This document shows positions 24,771 to 32,703 of a stretch of DNA of 64,000 nucleotides, piece by piece. How positions within the stretch are numbered: position 1 is the first letter of the stretch; every line of letters starts with the position of its first letter. The notes beneath the pieces are model-generated. The model had not been told where the DNA came from and did not search any database. It was given only the letters and a program-made list of their open reading frames with translations. The position numbers and the translations under genes were made by a program. Source of the DNA: Pseudomonas yangonensis (GTDB lineage Bacteria > Pseudomonadota > Gammaproteobacteria > Pseudomonadales > Pseudomonadaceae); the NCBI RefSeq assembly GCF_009932725.1, contig NZ_BLJU01000022.1, positions 62,001 through 126,000 of the forward strand, read 5' to 3'.

Positions 24771-26366
24771 TCATCTCCTTGCACGGGGTATACGCAATTG
24801 CGGGTAGGCCGGCAGCGACGTCAGGCGTTCATCCCAAACGGCGCGGCCAAGGGTGAAATGGTAAAGACTTTGCAGCCCGCTGTCGGCATCGCCGAGCAAC
24901 TCGCGCAAGGGGTCGTCGAAGTAGCAACCGATGCCCGTACCGGAAAGCCCTGCCGCTTCGGCTTCGAGATAGAGCAACTGACCGATCTGGCCACACTCCC
25001 AGTAGAGCCTGGGATAGCGCCAGGCGCCATTGGCCAGGGCGCGCTCCACCCGCGCCAGCATGGCCAAGGCCACGCAGCCATCGGCGGCGATGTCCTGCCC
25101 GCAACTGAGAAAGCCCGCCAGACCACGGGCGTCACCTTCGAGCAGGCGGTACAGCGGCAGCCCGTCATCCACCCGCAGCCATTGGTAATCCTCGCGCAGT
25201 GGCTGCACGCCGTTGCCTGTGCGATCCAGCCAGTACAGCCCAGGCGCCAGACCCTGCACGCGGTGGACGAACAGCAGCAGGTCGATCTCGTTCGGCTCTC
25301 CGTTCACGGCGAAGGGCACCGGCGACTGCTGCGGCATCAGCCGGCGCAGCCAGGCCAGCAGCAGGTCAGCCTGGATGCCGCTGCGGCCGTCCATGGCCTG
25401 CGCACTGCGTCGGCGATGCAGGATTGGCCGCAGTGGCAGGCCGGGGTTGTCGGCCCGTGCGTTGGCCGCATCCAGACTCCAGACCGCGCGAGGACGTGCC
25501 GGCGCGCGGCACAGCCCATGCACCCGCTGCAGCTGCGGCCAGTGGCGATACTCGCGCGACAGACGATTGGGCGCCCCAACCCGCTCGAGCTGCGCCAACC
25601 CGTTCAGCAGGGCTTCGGGCAGCGCGAACTCCATCGCCTGCGCCGGGCCGATCCACAGCAGGCAGTCGCCGTGTTCGGCCTCATGAAAGTCGTCTCCTTC
25701 CAGTCCCAGCAGGCCGTCCAGACGCGCTTCGGCGACGCCGTGCAGCATGCGCACCTGCCAACCCTGCACGCTGGCGGCGATGGCCAGCGCCGCCAGGGCA
25801 TGCCCCAGGTCGTGCTGGCAATAACGATAAGCCCGCTCGCCGTACTTCCAGGCCTCGCGCCAGGCGATGCTGCTCAACCCCAGGAGAAAACCACCGGGCG
25901 GCAAACTGTCGGCAAGCTGCCGGCCAAGCGGCGCGGGCAGCTCGCTGCGCACCTCCAGCGCATGGACATCCGCGGCATAGTGGGCCAGCACAGCGAACTC
26001 ATCCACGGCACCTGGCGGCAACAGCAGATAGGCCTCGGTCGGGTGCAGGTTGCCGGATGACGGATTGACCCGCAGCGCCCAGCGATTGCCGCCGGCTTCC
26101 TTCCAGGCGGAAATGGCCAGGCTGTCGTACAGCAATTGCGAGACGCAGGCGCGATCCAGCGGCGCAGACGGTGTCTGCGGCCCGGCAAAGGCCGTGTCGT
26201 AGCCCGGCCCCTCCTCCAGCGGGCGGTGGTACAGCTCGATCAGCCGCGCCCCCGCATAGCGGCGAAACGGCGCCGGCTGGGTCGCCCAGTCCAGCTGCCC
26301 CGGCCCCGGCGCGAAGCGTTCCGGCGCGTGCTTGCTGAGCTGGTGATAGGCGAGCACATCCTTCAT
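24771..26366 (-). CDS. SagB/ThcOx-family double nitroreductase-fold protein
   Basis: Protein of 531 aa with two nitroreductase-like domains (about 70-235 and 300-525). This is the SagB/ThcOx family, whose known members are FMN-dependent azoline dehydrogenases in peptide natural-product pathways. The ATG at 26366 is chosen because it overlaps the GNAT stop by 4 nt (ATGA). The N-terminus (MKDVLAYHQLSKHAPERFAPGP) and the SNPSSGNLHPTEAYLLL-like block (RVNPSSGNLHPTEAYLLLP) are family hallmarks. No RiPP precursor or cyclodehydratase is visible nearby, so the role here is unknown. It is embedded in an acetyltransferase-thioesterase operon. Confidence 0.85.
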   Translation of the reverse strand: MKDVLAYHQLSKHAPERFAPGPGQLDWATQPAPFRRYAGARLIELYHRPLEEGPGYDTAFAGPQTPSAPLDRACVSQLLYDSLAISAWKEAGGNRWALRVNPSSGNLHPTEAYLLLPPGAVDEFAVLAHYAADVHALEVRSELPAPLGRQLADSLPPGGFLLGLSSIAWREAWKYGERAYRYCQHDLGHALAALAIAASVQGWQVRMLHGVAEARLDGLLGLEGDDFHEAEHGDCLLWIGPAQAMEFALPEALLNGLAQLERVGAPNRLSREYRHWPQLQRVHGLCRAPARPRAVWSLDAANARADNPGLPLRPILHRRRSAQAMDGRSGIQADLLLAWLRRLMPQQSPVPFAVNGEPNEIDLLLFVHRVQGLAPGLYWLDRTGNGVQPLREDYQWLRVDDGLPLYRLLEGDARGLAGFLSCGQDIAADGCVALAMLARVERALANGAWRYPRLYWECGQIGQLLYLEAEAAGLSGTGIGCYFDDPLRELLGDADSGLQSLYHFTLGRAVWDERLTSLPAYPQLRIPRARR

Positions 26367-26923
26367 CGTCCGGCCTCCCACTGCTCGCGACGAATGCGGT
26401 GGAGCACATGCAGTTGCAGCGGATGACCGTCCGGCAGTCGCGGGTGGAGAAAATCGCCGGCCTCGTCGCGCTGCATGCCGATGCTGCGCATCACCGCCTG
26501 CGACGGCAGATTGGCCGGCCCGGTAAAGCTCACCACTTCGTCCAGCCCAAGCTGCTCGAAGGCCACGGCCAACGCAGCGCGCGCTGCCTCGCCGGCATAG
26601 CCCTGGCGCCAGTGCGCCCGCGCCAGACGCCAGCCGATTTCCACGGCCGGTACGAAAGGCGCCTCGAAGCCGACCTGCGCCAGGCCGGTGAAACCGATCA
26701 GCTCGCCGCTGTCGCGCCGCTGCAGTGCCCAGAAGGTGAAACCATGTTGCTCATGATGCGCACGCAAGCGCGCCAGCAGCTGTGCACTCTGTTCGGCGTC
26801 CAGTGGCGCGGGGAAATGGCGCATCACCTCGGCATCGGCATTCAGCGTGGCCAGCGCCGGCAGATCACTGTCGCGCCAGGCGCGCAGCAGCAGGCGTTCG
26901 GTGGAGGTTTCGATCAGGGGCAT
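26363..26923 (-). CDS. GNAT-family N-acetyltransferase, RimJ/RimL type
   Basis: Acetyl-CoA-dependent acetyltransferase of 186 aa beginning with the typical RimJ/L opening MPLIETSTERLLLRAWRDSDL. The core has the acetyl-CoA loop (RLARAHWRQGYAGEAARAALAVAFE, about residues 97-121). It is the first gene of a four-gene overlapping operon. It diverges from a histone-deacetylase-family gene with only 58 nt between starts. The substrate is unknown; this class often modifies ribosomal or small-molecule amines. Confidence 0.88.
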   Translation of the reverse strand: MPLIETSTERLLLRAWRDSDLPALATLNADAEVMRHFPAPLDAEQSAQLLARLRAHHEQHGFTFWALQRRDSGELIGFTGLAQVGFEAPFVPAVEIGWRLARAHWRQGYAGEAARAALAVAFEQLGLDEVVSFTGPANLPSQAVMRSIGMQRDEAGDFLHPRLPDGHPLQLHVLHRIRREQWEAGR

Positions 26924-26981
26924 GGCAGTTGTCTCGATTGGCTGCGACCATAAGCCGTCAATTCGCTTGAGTCGTCATTGT

Positions 26982-27902
26982 ATGCCGCTACCGCTGGTCT
27001 ACCACGAGGATTACAGCCCGCCCTTCCCGGCCGGGCATCGTTTTCCCATGGAAAAATTCCGCCTGCTGCGCGATCACCTGGTCGATAGCGGCTTGACCAC
27101 GGATGCAGAGCTGCAACGCCCGGAGCTGTGCCCGGCGGAGATTCTCGCCCTGGTTCACTGCCCTGATTACATCGCCCGCTACATGGCCGGCGAGCTGTCA
27201 TACGAAGACCAGCGCCGCCTCGGCCTGCCCTGGAGCGATGCGCTGGCGCGGCGCACCGTGCGCGCCGTGGGCGGCTCGCTGCTGACTGCCGAACTGGCCC
27301 TGCAACATGGCCTGGCCTGCCACCTGGCGGGCGGCACGCACCATGCGCACTACGACTTTCCCTCCGGTTTCTGCATCTTCAACGACCTGGCGGTGATCGC
27401 CCGTTACCTGCTGGAAGCCGGTCGCGCGCACCGCGTGCTGATCTTCGACTGCGACGTGCACCAGGGCGACGGCACCGCGCGGCTGCTGGAGAACGAGCCG
27501 GATGCTGTCACCGTGTCGCTGCATTGCGAGCAGAACTTCCCGGCGCGCAAGGCCGAAAGCGACTGGGACATTCCCCTGCCGCGCGGCATGGGCGACGCCG
27601 ATTACCTGAAGGTGGTGGACGACACCCTGAACTACCTGCTGCCCATCTATCAGCCGGACCTGGTGCTCTACGACGCCGGCGTCGACGTGCACAGGGACGA
27701 CGCTCTGGGCTACCTGCAACTCACCGACGCCGGTCTGGCCGCCCGCGACGAAGCCGTGCTGCAGCACTGCCTGGGCCGCGACATTCCTGTACTCGGAGTG
27801 ATTGGCGGCGGTTACTCGAAGGATCACGCCGCCCTCGCCCGCCGCCACGGTATCCTGCATCACAGCGCCGCAAGGGTGTGGGCGGCGCGAGGGTTGGGCT
27901 GA
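26982..27902 (+). CDS. Histone-deacetylase-family zinc deacetylase
   Basis: Zinc hydrolase of the HDAC/AcuC/polyamine-deacetylase superfamily, 306 aa. The start at 26982 (MPLPLVYHEDYSP) is chosen because it opens the family's first strand; upstream in-frame starts would overlap the divergent GNAT gene. The active-site motifs are complete: GGTHHAHYDFPSGFCIFND (His pair), FDCDVHQGDGT (zinc ligands) and YDAGVDVHRDDALG. These enzymes remove acetyl or acyl groups from amines such as lysine or polyamines. The pairing with a GNAT gene is suggestive but unproven. Confidence 0.92.
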   Translation: MPLPLVYHEDYSPPFPAGHRFPMEKFRLLRDHLVDSGLTTDAELQRPELCPAEILALVHCPDYIARYMAGELSYEDQRRLGLPWSDALARRTVRAVGGSLLTAELALQHGLACHLAGGTHHAHYDFPSGFCIFNDLAVIARYLLEAGRAHRVLIFDCDVHQGDGTARLLENEPDAVTVSLHCEQNFPARKAESDWDIPLPRGMGDADYLKVVDDTLNYLLPIYQPDLVLYDAGVDVHRDDALGYLQLTDAGLAARDEAVLQHCLGRDIPVLGVIGGGYSKDHAALARRHGILHHSAARVWAARGLG

Positions 27903-27905
27903 GGA

Positions 27906-29036
27906 TCAGCCCAGCACCTTGTCCAACGCCTGCTCCAGCGTCTTCACCGTGCGCTCGACGTTGCCCAGCTTGTCCAGCCCAAACAGGCCGAGGCGGAAGG
28001 TCTGGAAGTCCGCCGGCTCGTCGCACTGCAGCGGCACGCCGGCAGCGATCTGCAGGCCGACGGCGGCGAACTTGGCGCCGGTCTTGATCTGCGCATCGTC
28101 GGTGTAGCAGACGACCACGCCAGGCGCCTCGAAGCCCTTGGCGGCGACGCTTCTGAAGCCGCGCGCCGCCAGCAGCGCACGCACCCGGTCGCCGAGTTCC
28201 TGCTGCTGCTCACGCACCTTGGCAAAGCCGATGGCCTTGGCCTCGAACATGGCGTCGCGGAAACGCGCCAGGGCATCGCTGGGCATGGTGGCGTGGTAGG
28301 CGTGGCCGCCCTGCTCGTAGGCCTGCATAATCTGCAGCCACTTCCTCAGGTCGCAGGCGAAGCTGGTGCTCTGGGTGGCTTCGACGCGCGCCTGGGCCGC
28401 TTCGCTGAGCATCACCAGGGCGCAGCAGGGCGAGGCACTCCAGCCCTTCTGCGGCGCGCTGATCAGTACGTCGACGCCACAGGCCTGCATGTCCACCCAG
28501 AGGGTGCCGGACGCGATGCAGTCGAGCACGAACAGGCCGCCGACGGCATGCACCGCATCGCTCACCGCGCGCAGGTAGTCGTCCGGCAGGATCATGCCCG
28601 AGGAGGTTTCCACGTGCGGAGCGAATACCACCTGCGGCTTCTGCTCGGCGATGCTGGCCAGCACTTCCTCCAGCGGTGCCGGGGCGAAGGCGGCCTGATG
28701 GCCTTCGGCGACCGGGCGCGCCTTGAGCACCTGGGCCTCGGCGGGAATGCGGCCCATGTCGAAGATCTGCGTCCAGCGGTAGCTGAACCAGCCGTTGCGC
28801 AGCACCAGGCACTTCTGCCCGGTCGCCAGCTGGCGCGCCACCGCCTCCATGCCATAGGTGCCGCTGCCCGGCACCACCGCCACGGCATGGGCGTTGTAGA
28901 CCTGCTTGAGGGTGGCGGAGATATCGCGCATCACGCCCTGGAACGACTGCGACATATGGTTCAGCGAGCGGTCGGTGTAAACCACCGAATATTCGAGCAG
29001 GCCATCGGGATCGATGTCGGGGCAGATCTGGGACAT
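27906..29036 (-). CDS. Class V aminotransferase (alanine/serine--glyoxylate type)
   Basis: PLP enzyme of fold type I, class V, 376 aa. The start ATG at 29036 has GGAG 8 nt upstream; a longer in-frame start at 29108 is rejected. PLP-site features are the GSGTYGMEAVARQL block (phosphate binding), VLDCIASGTLWVDMQACGVD (Asp for pyridine N) and SAPQKGWSASPCCALVM (Schiff-base Lys in APQKGW). Likely reactions are amino-group transfer from alanine or serine to glyoxylate, but the family also includes other specificities. Tail-to-tail with the HDAC gene (3 nt gap). Confidence 0.88.
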   Translation of the reverse strand: MSQICPDIDPDGLLEYSVVYTDRSLNHMSQSFQGVMRDISATLKQVYNAHAVAVVPGSGTYGMEAVARQLATGQKCLVLRNGWFSYRWTQIFDMGRIPAEAQVLKARPVAEGHQAAFAPAPLEEVLASIAEQKPQVVFAPHVETSSGMILPDDYLRAVSDAVHAVGGLFVLDCIASGTLWVDMQACGVDVLISAPQKGWSASPCCALVMLSEAAQARVEATQSTSFACDLRKWLQIMQAYEQGGHAYHATMPSDALARFRDAMFEAKAIGFAKVREQQQELGDRVRALLAARGFRSVAAKGFEAPGVVVCYTDDAQIKTGAKFAAVGLQIAAGVPLQCDEPADFQTFRLGLFGLDKLGNVERTVKTLEQALDKVLG

Positions 29037-29149
29037 AGCGGACTCCAGCCGAAAAGGTTCGAGCTGAACCTGCCCCAACCCGGGGCAAATGACAAGGCCG
29101 GGGAGCACTCGGGTAGAATGCGCAGCCTTTCTCCTGTCTGCTCATCGCC

Positions 29150-30382
29150 ATGACTACTGCCGCTCAGCCCAATGCTCATCACGTCGCCATTATCGGCGGC
29201 GGCCCTGCCGGGCTGATGGCTGCCGAGGTGCTGGCGCAGGGTGGCGTGCGCGTGGAGCTGTTCGACGCCATGCCCTCGGTGGGGCGCAAGTTCCTGCTGG
29301 CCGGCGTTGGCGGCATGAACATCACCCATTCCGAGCCCAAGGACGCCTTTATCGGCCGCTACGGCGAACGCCAGGCCGAGGTCGCAAGACTGCTGCACGA
29401 GTTCGATGCCGATGCCCTGCGCGCCTGGATTCATGGCCTGGGCATCGACACCTTCGTCGGCACCTCCGGCCGCGTGTTCCCCACCGACATGAAGGCTGCG
29501 CCGCTGCTGCGCGCCTGGCTGCGCCGCCTGCGCGAGCTGGGCGTGACCATCCACACGCGCAGCCGCTGGCTGGGCTGGAACCAGGACGGCAGCCTGCGTA
29601 TCGCCGGCGCAGACAGCGAACGCGCACTGGCCGCCAATGCCTGCCTGCTGGCTCTGGGCGGCGGCAGCTGGGCGCGACTGGGCTCCGACGGCGCCTGGGT
29701 GCCGCTTTTGCAGGCGCGCGGCATCGAGGTGGCGGCGCTGAAACCGAGCAACTGCGGCTTCGAAGTGGCTGGCTGGAGCGAATATCTCAGGGAGAAATTC
29801 GCCGGGGCGCCGCTGAAGAACGTCGCCTTGAGGCTGCCCGGCCAGGCGCCTCGCATCGGTGAATTCGTGCTGACCGCAGGCGGCATCGAAGGCAGCCTGG
29901 TGTACGCCTTTTCCGCCGATATCCGCCGCGCCATCGAGGCCGACGGCCAGGCCCTGATCCACCTCGACCTGCTGCCACAGATGCCGCTGGCCAAACTGCA
30001 GCAGGCACTGGCCAGGCCGCGCGGCAAGCATTCCATGGCCAAGCACCTGCACCGCCAGGCCGGCCTCGACGGCGTGAAAGCCGCCCTGCTGCGCGAGCTG
30101 GCCCCGGCCGAGGCCTTCACTGATCCCGCCGCGCTTGCTCCGTGGATCAAGGCGCTGCCCATCACCCTGCTGCGCACCCGCCCGCTGGACGAGGCGATCA
30201 GCAGCGCCGGCGGCGTGCCCTTCGAGGCTGTGGATGACGGCCTGATGCTCAAGGCGCTGCCCGGCGTGTTCTGCGCCGGTGAAATGCTCGACTGGGAAGC
30301 GCCCACCGGTGGCTATCTGCTCACCGCCTGCTTCGCCAGCGGGCGGGTGGCCGCGCAGGGCGTACTGAACTGGCTGCAGTAG
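29150..30382 (+). CDS. NAD(P)/FAD-dependent oxidoreductase, YhiN/HI0933 (TIGR03862) family
   Basis: Flavoprotein of 410 aa with an N-terminal FAD dinucleotide fold (HHVAIIGGGPAGLMAAEVLAQGG, GxGxxG-type) and the FAD-binding GVGGMNITHSEP near residues 56-67. The interior has the HI0933-family insert (about 190-340) and the C-terminal GATG-like block (CAGEMLDWEAPTGGYLLTACFASG). The true substrate is unknown for the family. The promoter lies in the 113 nt between it and the divergent aminotransferase. The stop codon sits inside the adjacent repeat. Confidence 0.88.
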   Translation: MTTAAQPNAHHVAIIGGGPAGLMAAEVLAQGGVRVELFDAMPSVGRKFLLAGVGGMNITHSEPKDAFIGRYGERQAEVARLLHEFDADALRAWIHGLGIDTFVGTSGRVFPTDMKAAPLLRAWLRRLRELGVTIHTRSRWLGWNQDGSLRIAGADSERALAANACLLALGGGSWARLGSDGAWVPLLQARGIEVAALKPSNCGFEVAGWSEYLREKFAGAPLKNVALRLPGQAPRIGEFVLTAGGIEGSLVYAFSADIRRAIEADGQALIHLDLLPQMPLAKLQQALARPRGKHSMAKHLHRQAGLDGVKAALLRELAPAEAFTDPAALAPWIKALPITLLRTRPLDEAISSAGGVPFEAVDDGLMLKALPGVFCAGEMLDWEAPTGGYLLTACFASGRVAAQGVLNWLQ

Positions 30383-30438
30383 CCCGGATGCAATCCGGGG
30401 AACATCGCGCCATGCCCCCTGATTGCATCCGGGGTACG
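30379..30438. repeat. 'TAGCCCGGATGCAATCCGGG' inverted repeat, copy 1
   Basis: GTAGCCCGGATGCAATCCGG faces TTGCATCCGGGGTAC. It is a second repeat family, with further copies at 31978-32036 and 34224-34281. Here it overlaps the last codon of the flavoprotein. Confidence 0.85.
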
Positions 30439-30526
30439 GTTGAAAAAGCGCGCACAGCGCTGTGACACCGCTCGGCGTGCAGCTATGCTCTTTTCCAGCG
30501 CTCTCCCACACAGGTAATCCCCCGCC

Positions 30527-31528
30527 GTGATTCCGCTGCTGGTCTGCGACGACTCCAACATGGCGCGCAAGCAATTGATCCGCGCCCTGCCGGCTGAATG
30601 GTCGGTTTCCCTCAGCCAGGCGAGCAACGGCGAGGAGGCGCTGGCCCTGATTCGCCAGGGCTTGGGCCAGGTCATGCTGCTCGACCTGACCATGCCGGTA
30701 CTCGACGGCTATCAGACCCTCGCGGCGCTGCGCGCCGAAGGGCTGAGCACCCAGGTGATCGTGGTCTCCGGTGACGTGCAGGAAGAAGCCGTGCGTCGCG
30801 TACGCGAACTGGGCGCCCTGGCGTTCATCAAGAAACCAGCCGACCCGGAAATCCTGCGCCAGACGCTGATCGAGCTGAAACTGTTCGACCCTCAGGGCAC
30901 ACCGGCCGCGCAGGCCCAGGCTGCGGCGCTGTCGGAGCTTAAGGTGAGCTTCCGTGATGCGCTGCGCGAGGTGAGCAACGTCGCCATGGGCCGCGCTGCC
31001 GCCCTGCTGGCCAAGGTGCTCGGGGTGTTCGTGCAGCTGCCGGTGCCGCAGGTCAATATCTTCGAGGTCAGCGAACTGCACATGACCCTGCTCGACGCCC
31101 AGCGCGGCGAGCGCTTCAGCGCCATCTGCCAGGGTTTCATCGGCGAGGCCATCGCCGGCGAGGCGCTGCTGCTGTTCCATGATTCGGAAGTGAACGACAT
31201 GGCGCGCCTGCTCGGCTGGCAGCCGAAGAACGAAGCGCAAACCTCGGAGATGCTGCTGGACCTGGCCAGCATCCTGATCGGTGCCTGCCTTGCCGGCGTT
31301 GCCGAGCAACTCGACCTGCGTTTTTCCCAGGGCCACCCGCAGCTACTGGGCCAGCATGCCAGCCTCGACCAGCTCATCCAGGTCAACCGCCAGCGCTGGC
31401 GCAAGACCCTGGCCGTGGAGATCAGCTACAGCCTGGAGGGCCACGCCATCCATTTCGACCTGCTGCTGTTGTTCACCGAAGACTCGATCAAGCGCCTGAC
31501 CGCCAAGATCGGCTACCTGATGGAGTAA
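30527..31528 (+). CDS. Response regulator fused to CheC-like domain
   Basis: Two-domain protein of 333 aa with a GTG start at 30527. The receiver domain (3-118) has the acidic pair CDD, the phospho-acceptor in VMLLDLTMPVLDGYQ and the switch Lys in FIKKPAD. The C-terminal region (about 140-333) is CheC/CheX-like, with SEVSNVAMGRAAALLAKVLG and FQGFIGEAIAGEALLLFHDSE. CheC proteins dephosphorylate CheY~P, so this could be a self-contained phosphatase or a sensor-coupled regulator. A PAS protein follows 4 nt downstream. No kinase is adjacent. Confidence 0.85.
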   Translation: MIPLLVCDDSNMARKQLIRALPAEWSVSLSQASNGEEALALIRQGLGQVMLLDLTMPVLDGYQTLAALRAEGLSTQVIVVSGDVQEEAVRRVRELGALAFIKKPADPEILRQTLIELKLFDPQGTPAAQAQAAALSELKVSFRDALREVSNVAMGRAAALLAKVLGVFVQLPVPQVNIFEVSELHMTLLDAQRGERFSAICQGFIGEAIAGEALLLFHDSEVNDMARLLGWQPKNEAQTSEMLLDLASILIGACLAGVAEQLDLRFSQGHPQLLGQHASLDQLIQVNRQRWRKTLAVEISYSLEGHAIHFDLLLLFTEDSIKRLTAKIGYLME

Positions 31529-31532
31529 GGCC

Positions 31533-31970
31533 ATGCCCGCGCAGATCGATATCAAGGAAGTCCACTGGCTGCTCGACATCGTGCAATGCATCGATGTGGG
31601 CGTGGTGGTGCTCGACCGCCAGTACCGCGTCGAGGTGTGGAATGCCTTCATGGAGAACCATTCAGGGCTTGGCCCGGATCAGGTACAGGGCCGCTCGCTG
31701 TTCGAGCTGTTCCCCGACATCGACCGCTCGTGGCTGGAGCGCAAGGTGGAAAGCGTCGTGCAACTCGGCACCCGCGCCTTCAGCCTGTGGCAGCAGCGCC
31801 CCTACCTGATGCGCTTCAAGAGCTACCAGCCGATCACCGGCCAGGCCGATTTCATGTACCAGAACGTCACCCTGCTGCCACTGGCCGGCCAGCCGGTGGA
31901 GCATGTGTGTCTGGTGATCTACGACATGACGGCGGCGGCCGTGGCGGCGCAGACACAATCGACTAACTGA
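31533..31970 (+). CDS. Stand-alone PAS-domain protein
   Basis: Protein of 145 aa, almost wholly one PAS domain (about 10-130: DIVQCIDVGVVVLDRQYRVEVWN, FMENHSGLGPDQVQGRSLFELFPDI). The start lies 4 nt after the REC-CheC stop with GGAG inside the overlap region, so the two are one operon. Similar PAS sequences that I recall in other gammaproteobacteria continue into a GGDEF domain; here the protein stops at residue 145 with no output domain. It may pass a signal to the REC-CheC partner. Confidence 0.85.
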   Translation: MPAQIDIKEVHWLLDIVQCIDVGVVVLDRQYRVEVWNAFMENHSGLGPDQVQGRSLFELFPDIDRSWLERKVESVVQLGTRAFSLWQQRPYLMRFKSYQPITGQADFMYQNVTLLPLAGQPVEHVCLVIYDMTAAAVAAQTQSTN

Positions 31971-31977
31971 TGCGCTC

Positions 31978-32036
31978 GTAGCCCGGATGCAATCCGGGGC
32001 CGATGCCAGATGCTCCCGGATTGCATCCGGGCTACG
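31978..32036. repeat. 'TAGCCCGGATGCAATCCGGG' inverted repeat, copy 2
   Basis: Near-perfect inverted repeat GTAGCCCGGATGCAATCCGG / CCGGATTGCATCCGGGCTAC with about 20 nt loop, immediately upstream of the VOC gene. Confidence 0.9.
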
Positions 32037-32059
32037 GTTCCGACGAAAAAGGGATTTAC

Positions 32060-32422
32060 ATGCTGCGCAGCGTTGAACTGAAAACCTTCGTCCCGGCGCG
32101 GGACTTCGAACTGAGCAAGGACTTCTACCAGGCCATGGGCTTCAAGCCCGGCTGGTCGGACGATCAGATGGCCTACTTCAGCCACGGCGAACACTGTGCG
32201 TTCCTGCTGCAGAACTTCTACGTCAAGGAGCAGGCAGAGAACTTCGTCATGCACCTGCTGGTGGAGGAAGTCGATAGCTGGTGGGCGCAGATTCAGGCTG
32301 CACGCCTGGACGAGCGTTTCGGCACGCGCCTGATCGCGCCGCAGGATCAGCCCTGGGGCATGCGCGAGTTCATGGCGTTCGACCCCAGCGGCGTGCTCTG
32401 GCGCATCGGCCAGAACAGCTGA
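32060..32422 (+). CDS. VOC-superfamily (glyoxalase/bleomycin-resistance-like) protein
   Basis: Small protein of 120 aa. The start ATG at 32060 (MLRSVELKTFVPARDFELSKDFY) is preferred over a longer frame from 32003 that would include the repeat. The fold is two beta-alpha-beta-beta-beta units (4-55, 68-118), with FYQAMGFKPGW and EFMAFDPSGVLWRIGQ, the latter carrying the second-half metal or ligand residues. The reaction is unknown. The gene stands alone. Confidence 0.85.
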   Translation: MLRSVELKTFVPARDFELSKDFYQAMGFKPGWSDDQMAYFSHGEHCAFLLQNFYVKEQAENFVMHLLVEEVDSWWAQIQAARLDERFGTRLIAPQDQPWGMREFMAFDPSGVLWRIGQNS

Positions 32423-32426
32423 CTCG

Positions 32427-32690
32427 TCGCGGCTAAAGCCCCTCCCACATGCAACAAGCTGCGCCTGTGAGAATGAAGCTATTCACTTAGAGCTTTATGA
32501 GCTTGGCTCCGCTCTCCCATTTATTAGGGGCACGCCTGGTGGAGAGCAGTTGGGGAGAGGGCTGAAAACACCGCAAAACTGCCAGTTCCCCCCTCTCCCT
32601 AACCCTCTTCCAGAGGGCGAGGGGCCTGGTGGCGTTCGACCGTTTCCTGTGAGAGCGACATTACGCCTGTGGGAGGGGCTTTAGCCGCGA
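32427..32690. repeat. REP copies and purine/pyrimidine-rich repeat between VOC and rhlE
   Basis: This covers the 281-nt gap. REP copies lie at 32427-32449 and 32668-32690 in opposite orientation. Between them lies an imperfect inverted repeat, TGGGGAGAGGGCTG (about 32549-32562) against CAGTTCCCCCCTCTCCC (about 32582-32598), a 'CCTCTCCC' style intergenic repeat. No ORF with protein character is present. Confidence 0.7.
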
Positions 32691-32703
32691 GCTTTTCCGA
32701 TGA

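Noticed and set aside
23817..26060. Long plus-strand frame opposite tesB and SagB
   Set aside because: Antisense shadow; low complexity.
28961..31336. Very long minus-strand frame across the aminotransferase start, flavoprotein and REC-CheC
   Set aside because: Overlaps three real genes in antisense and lacks recognisable domains.
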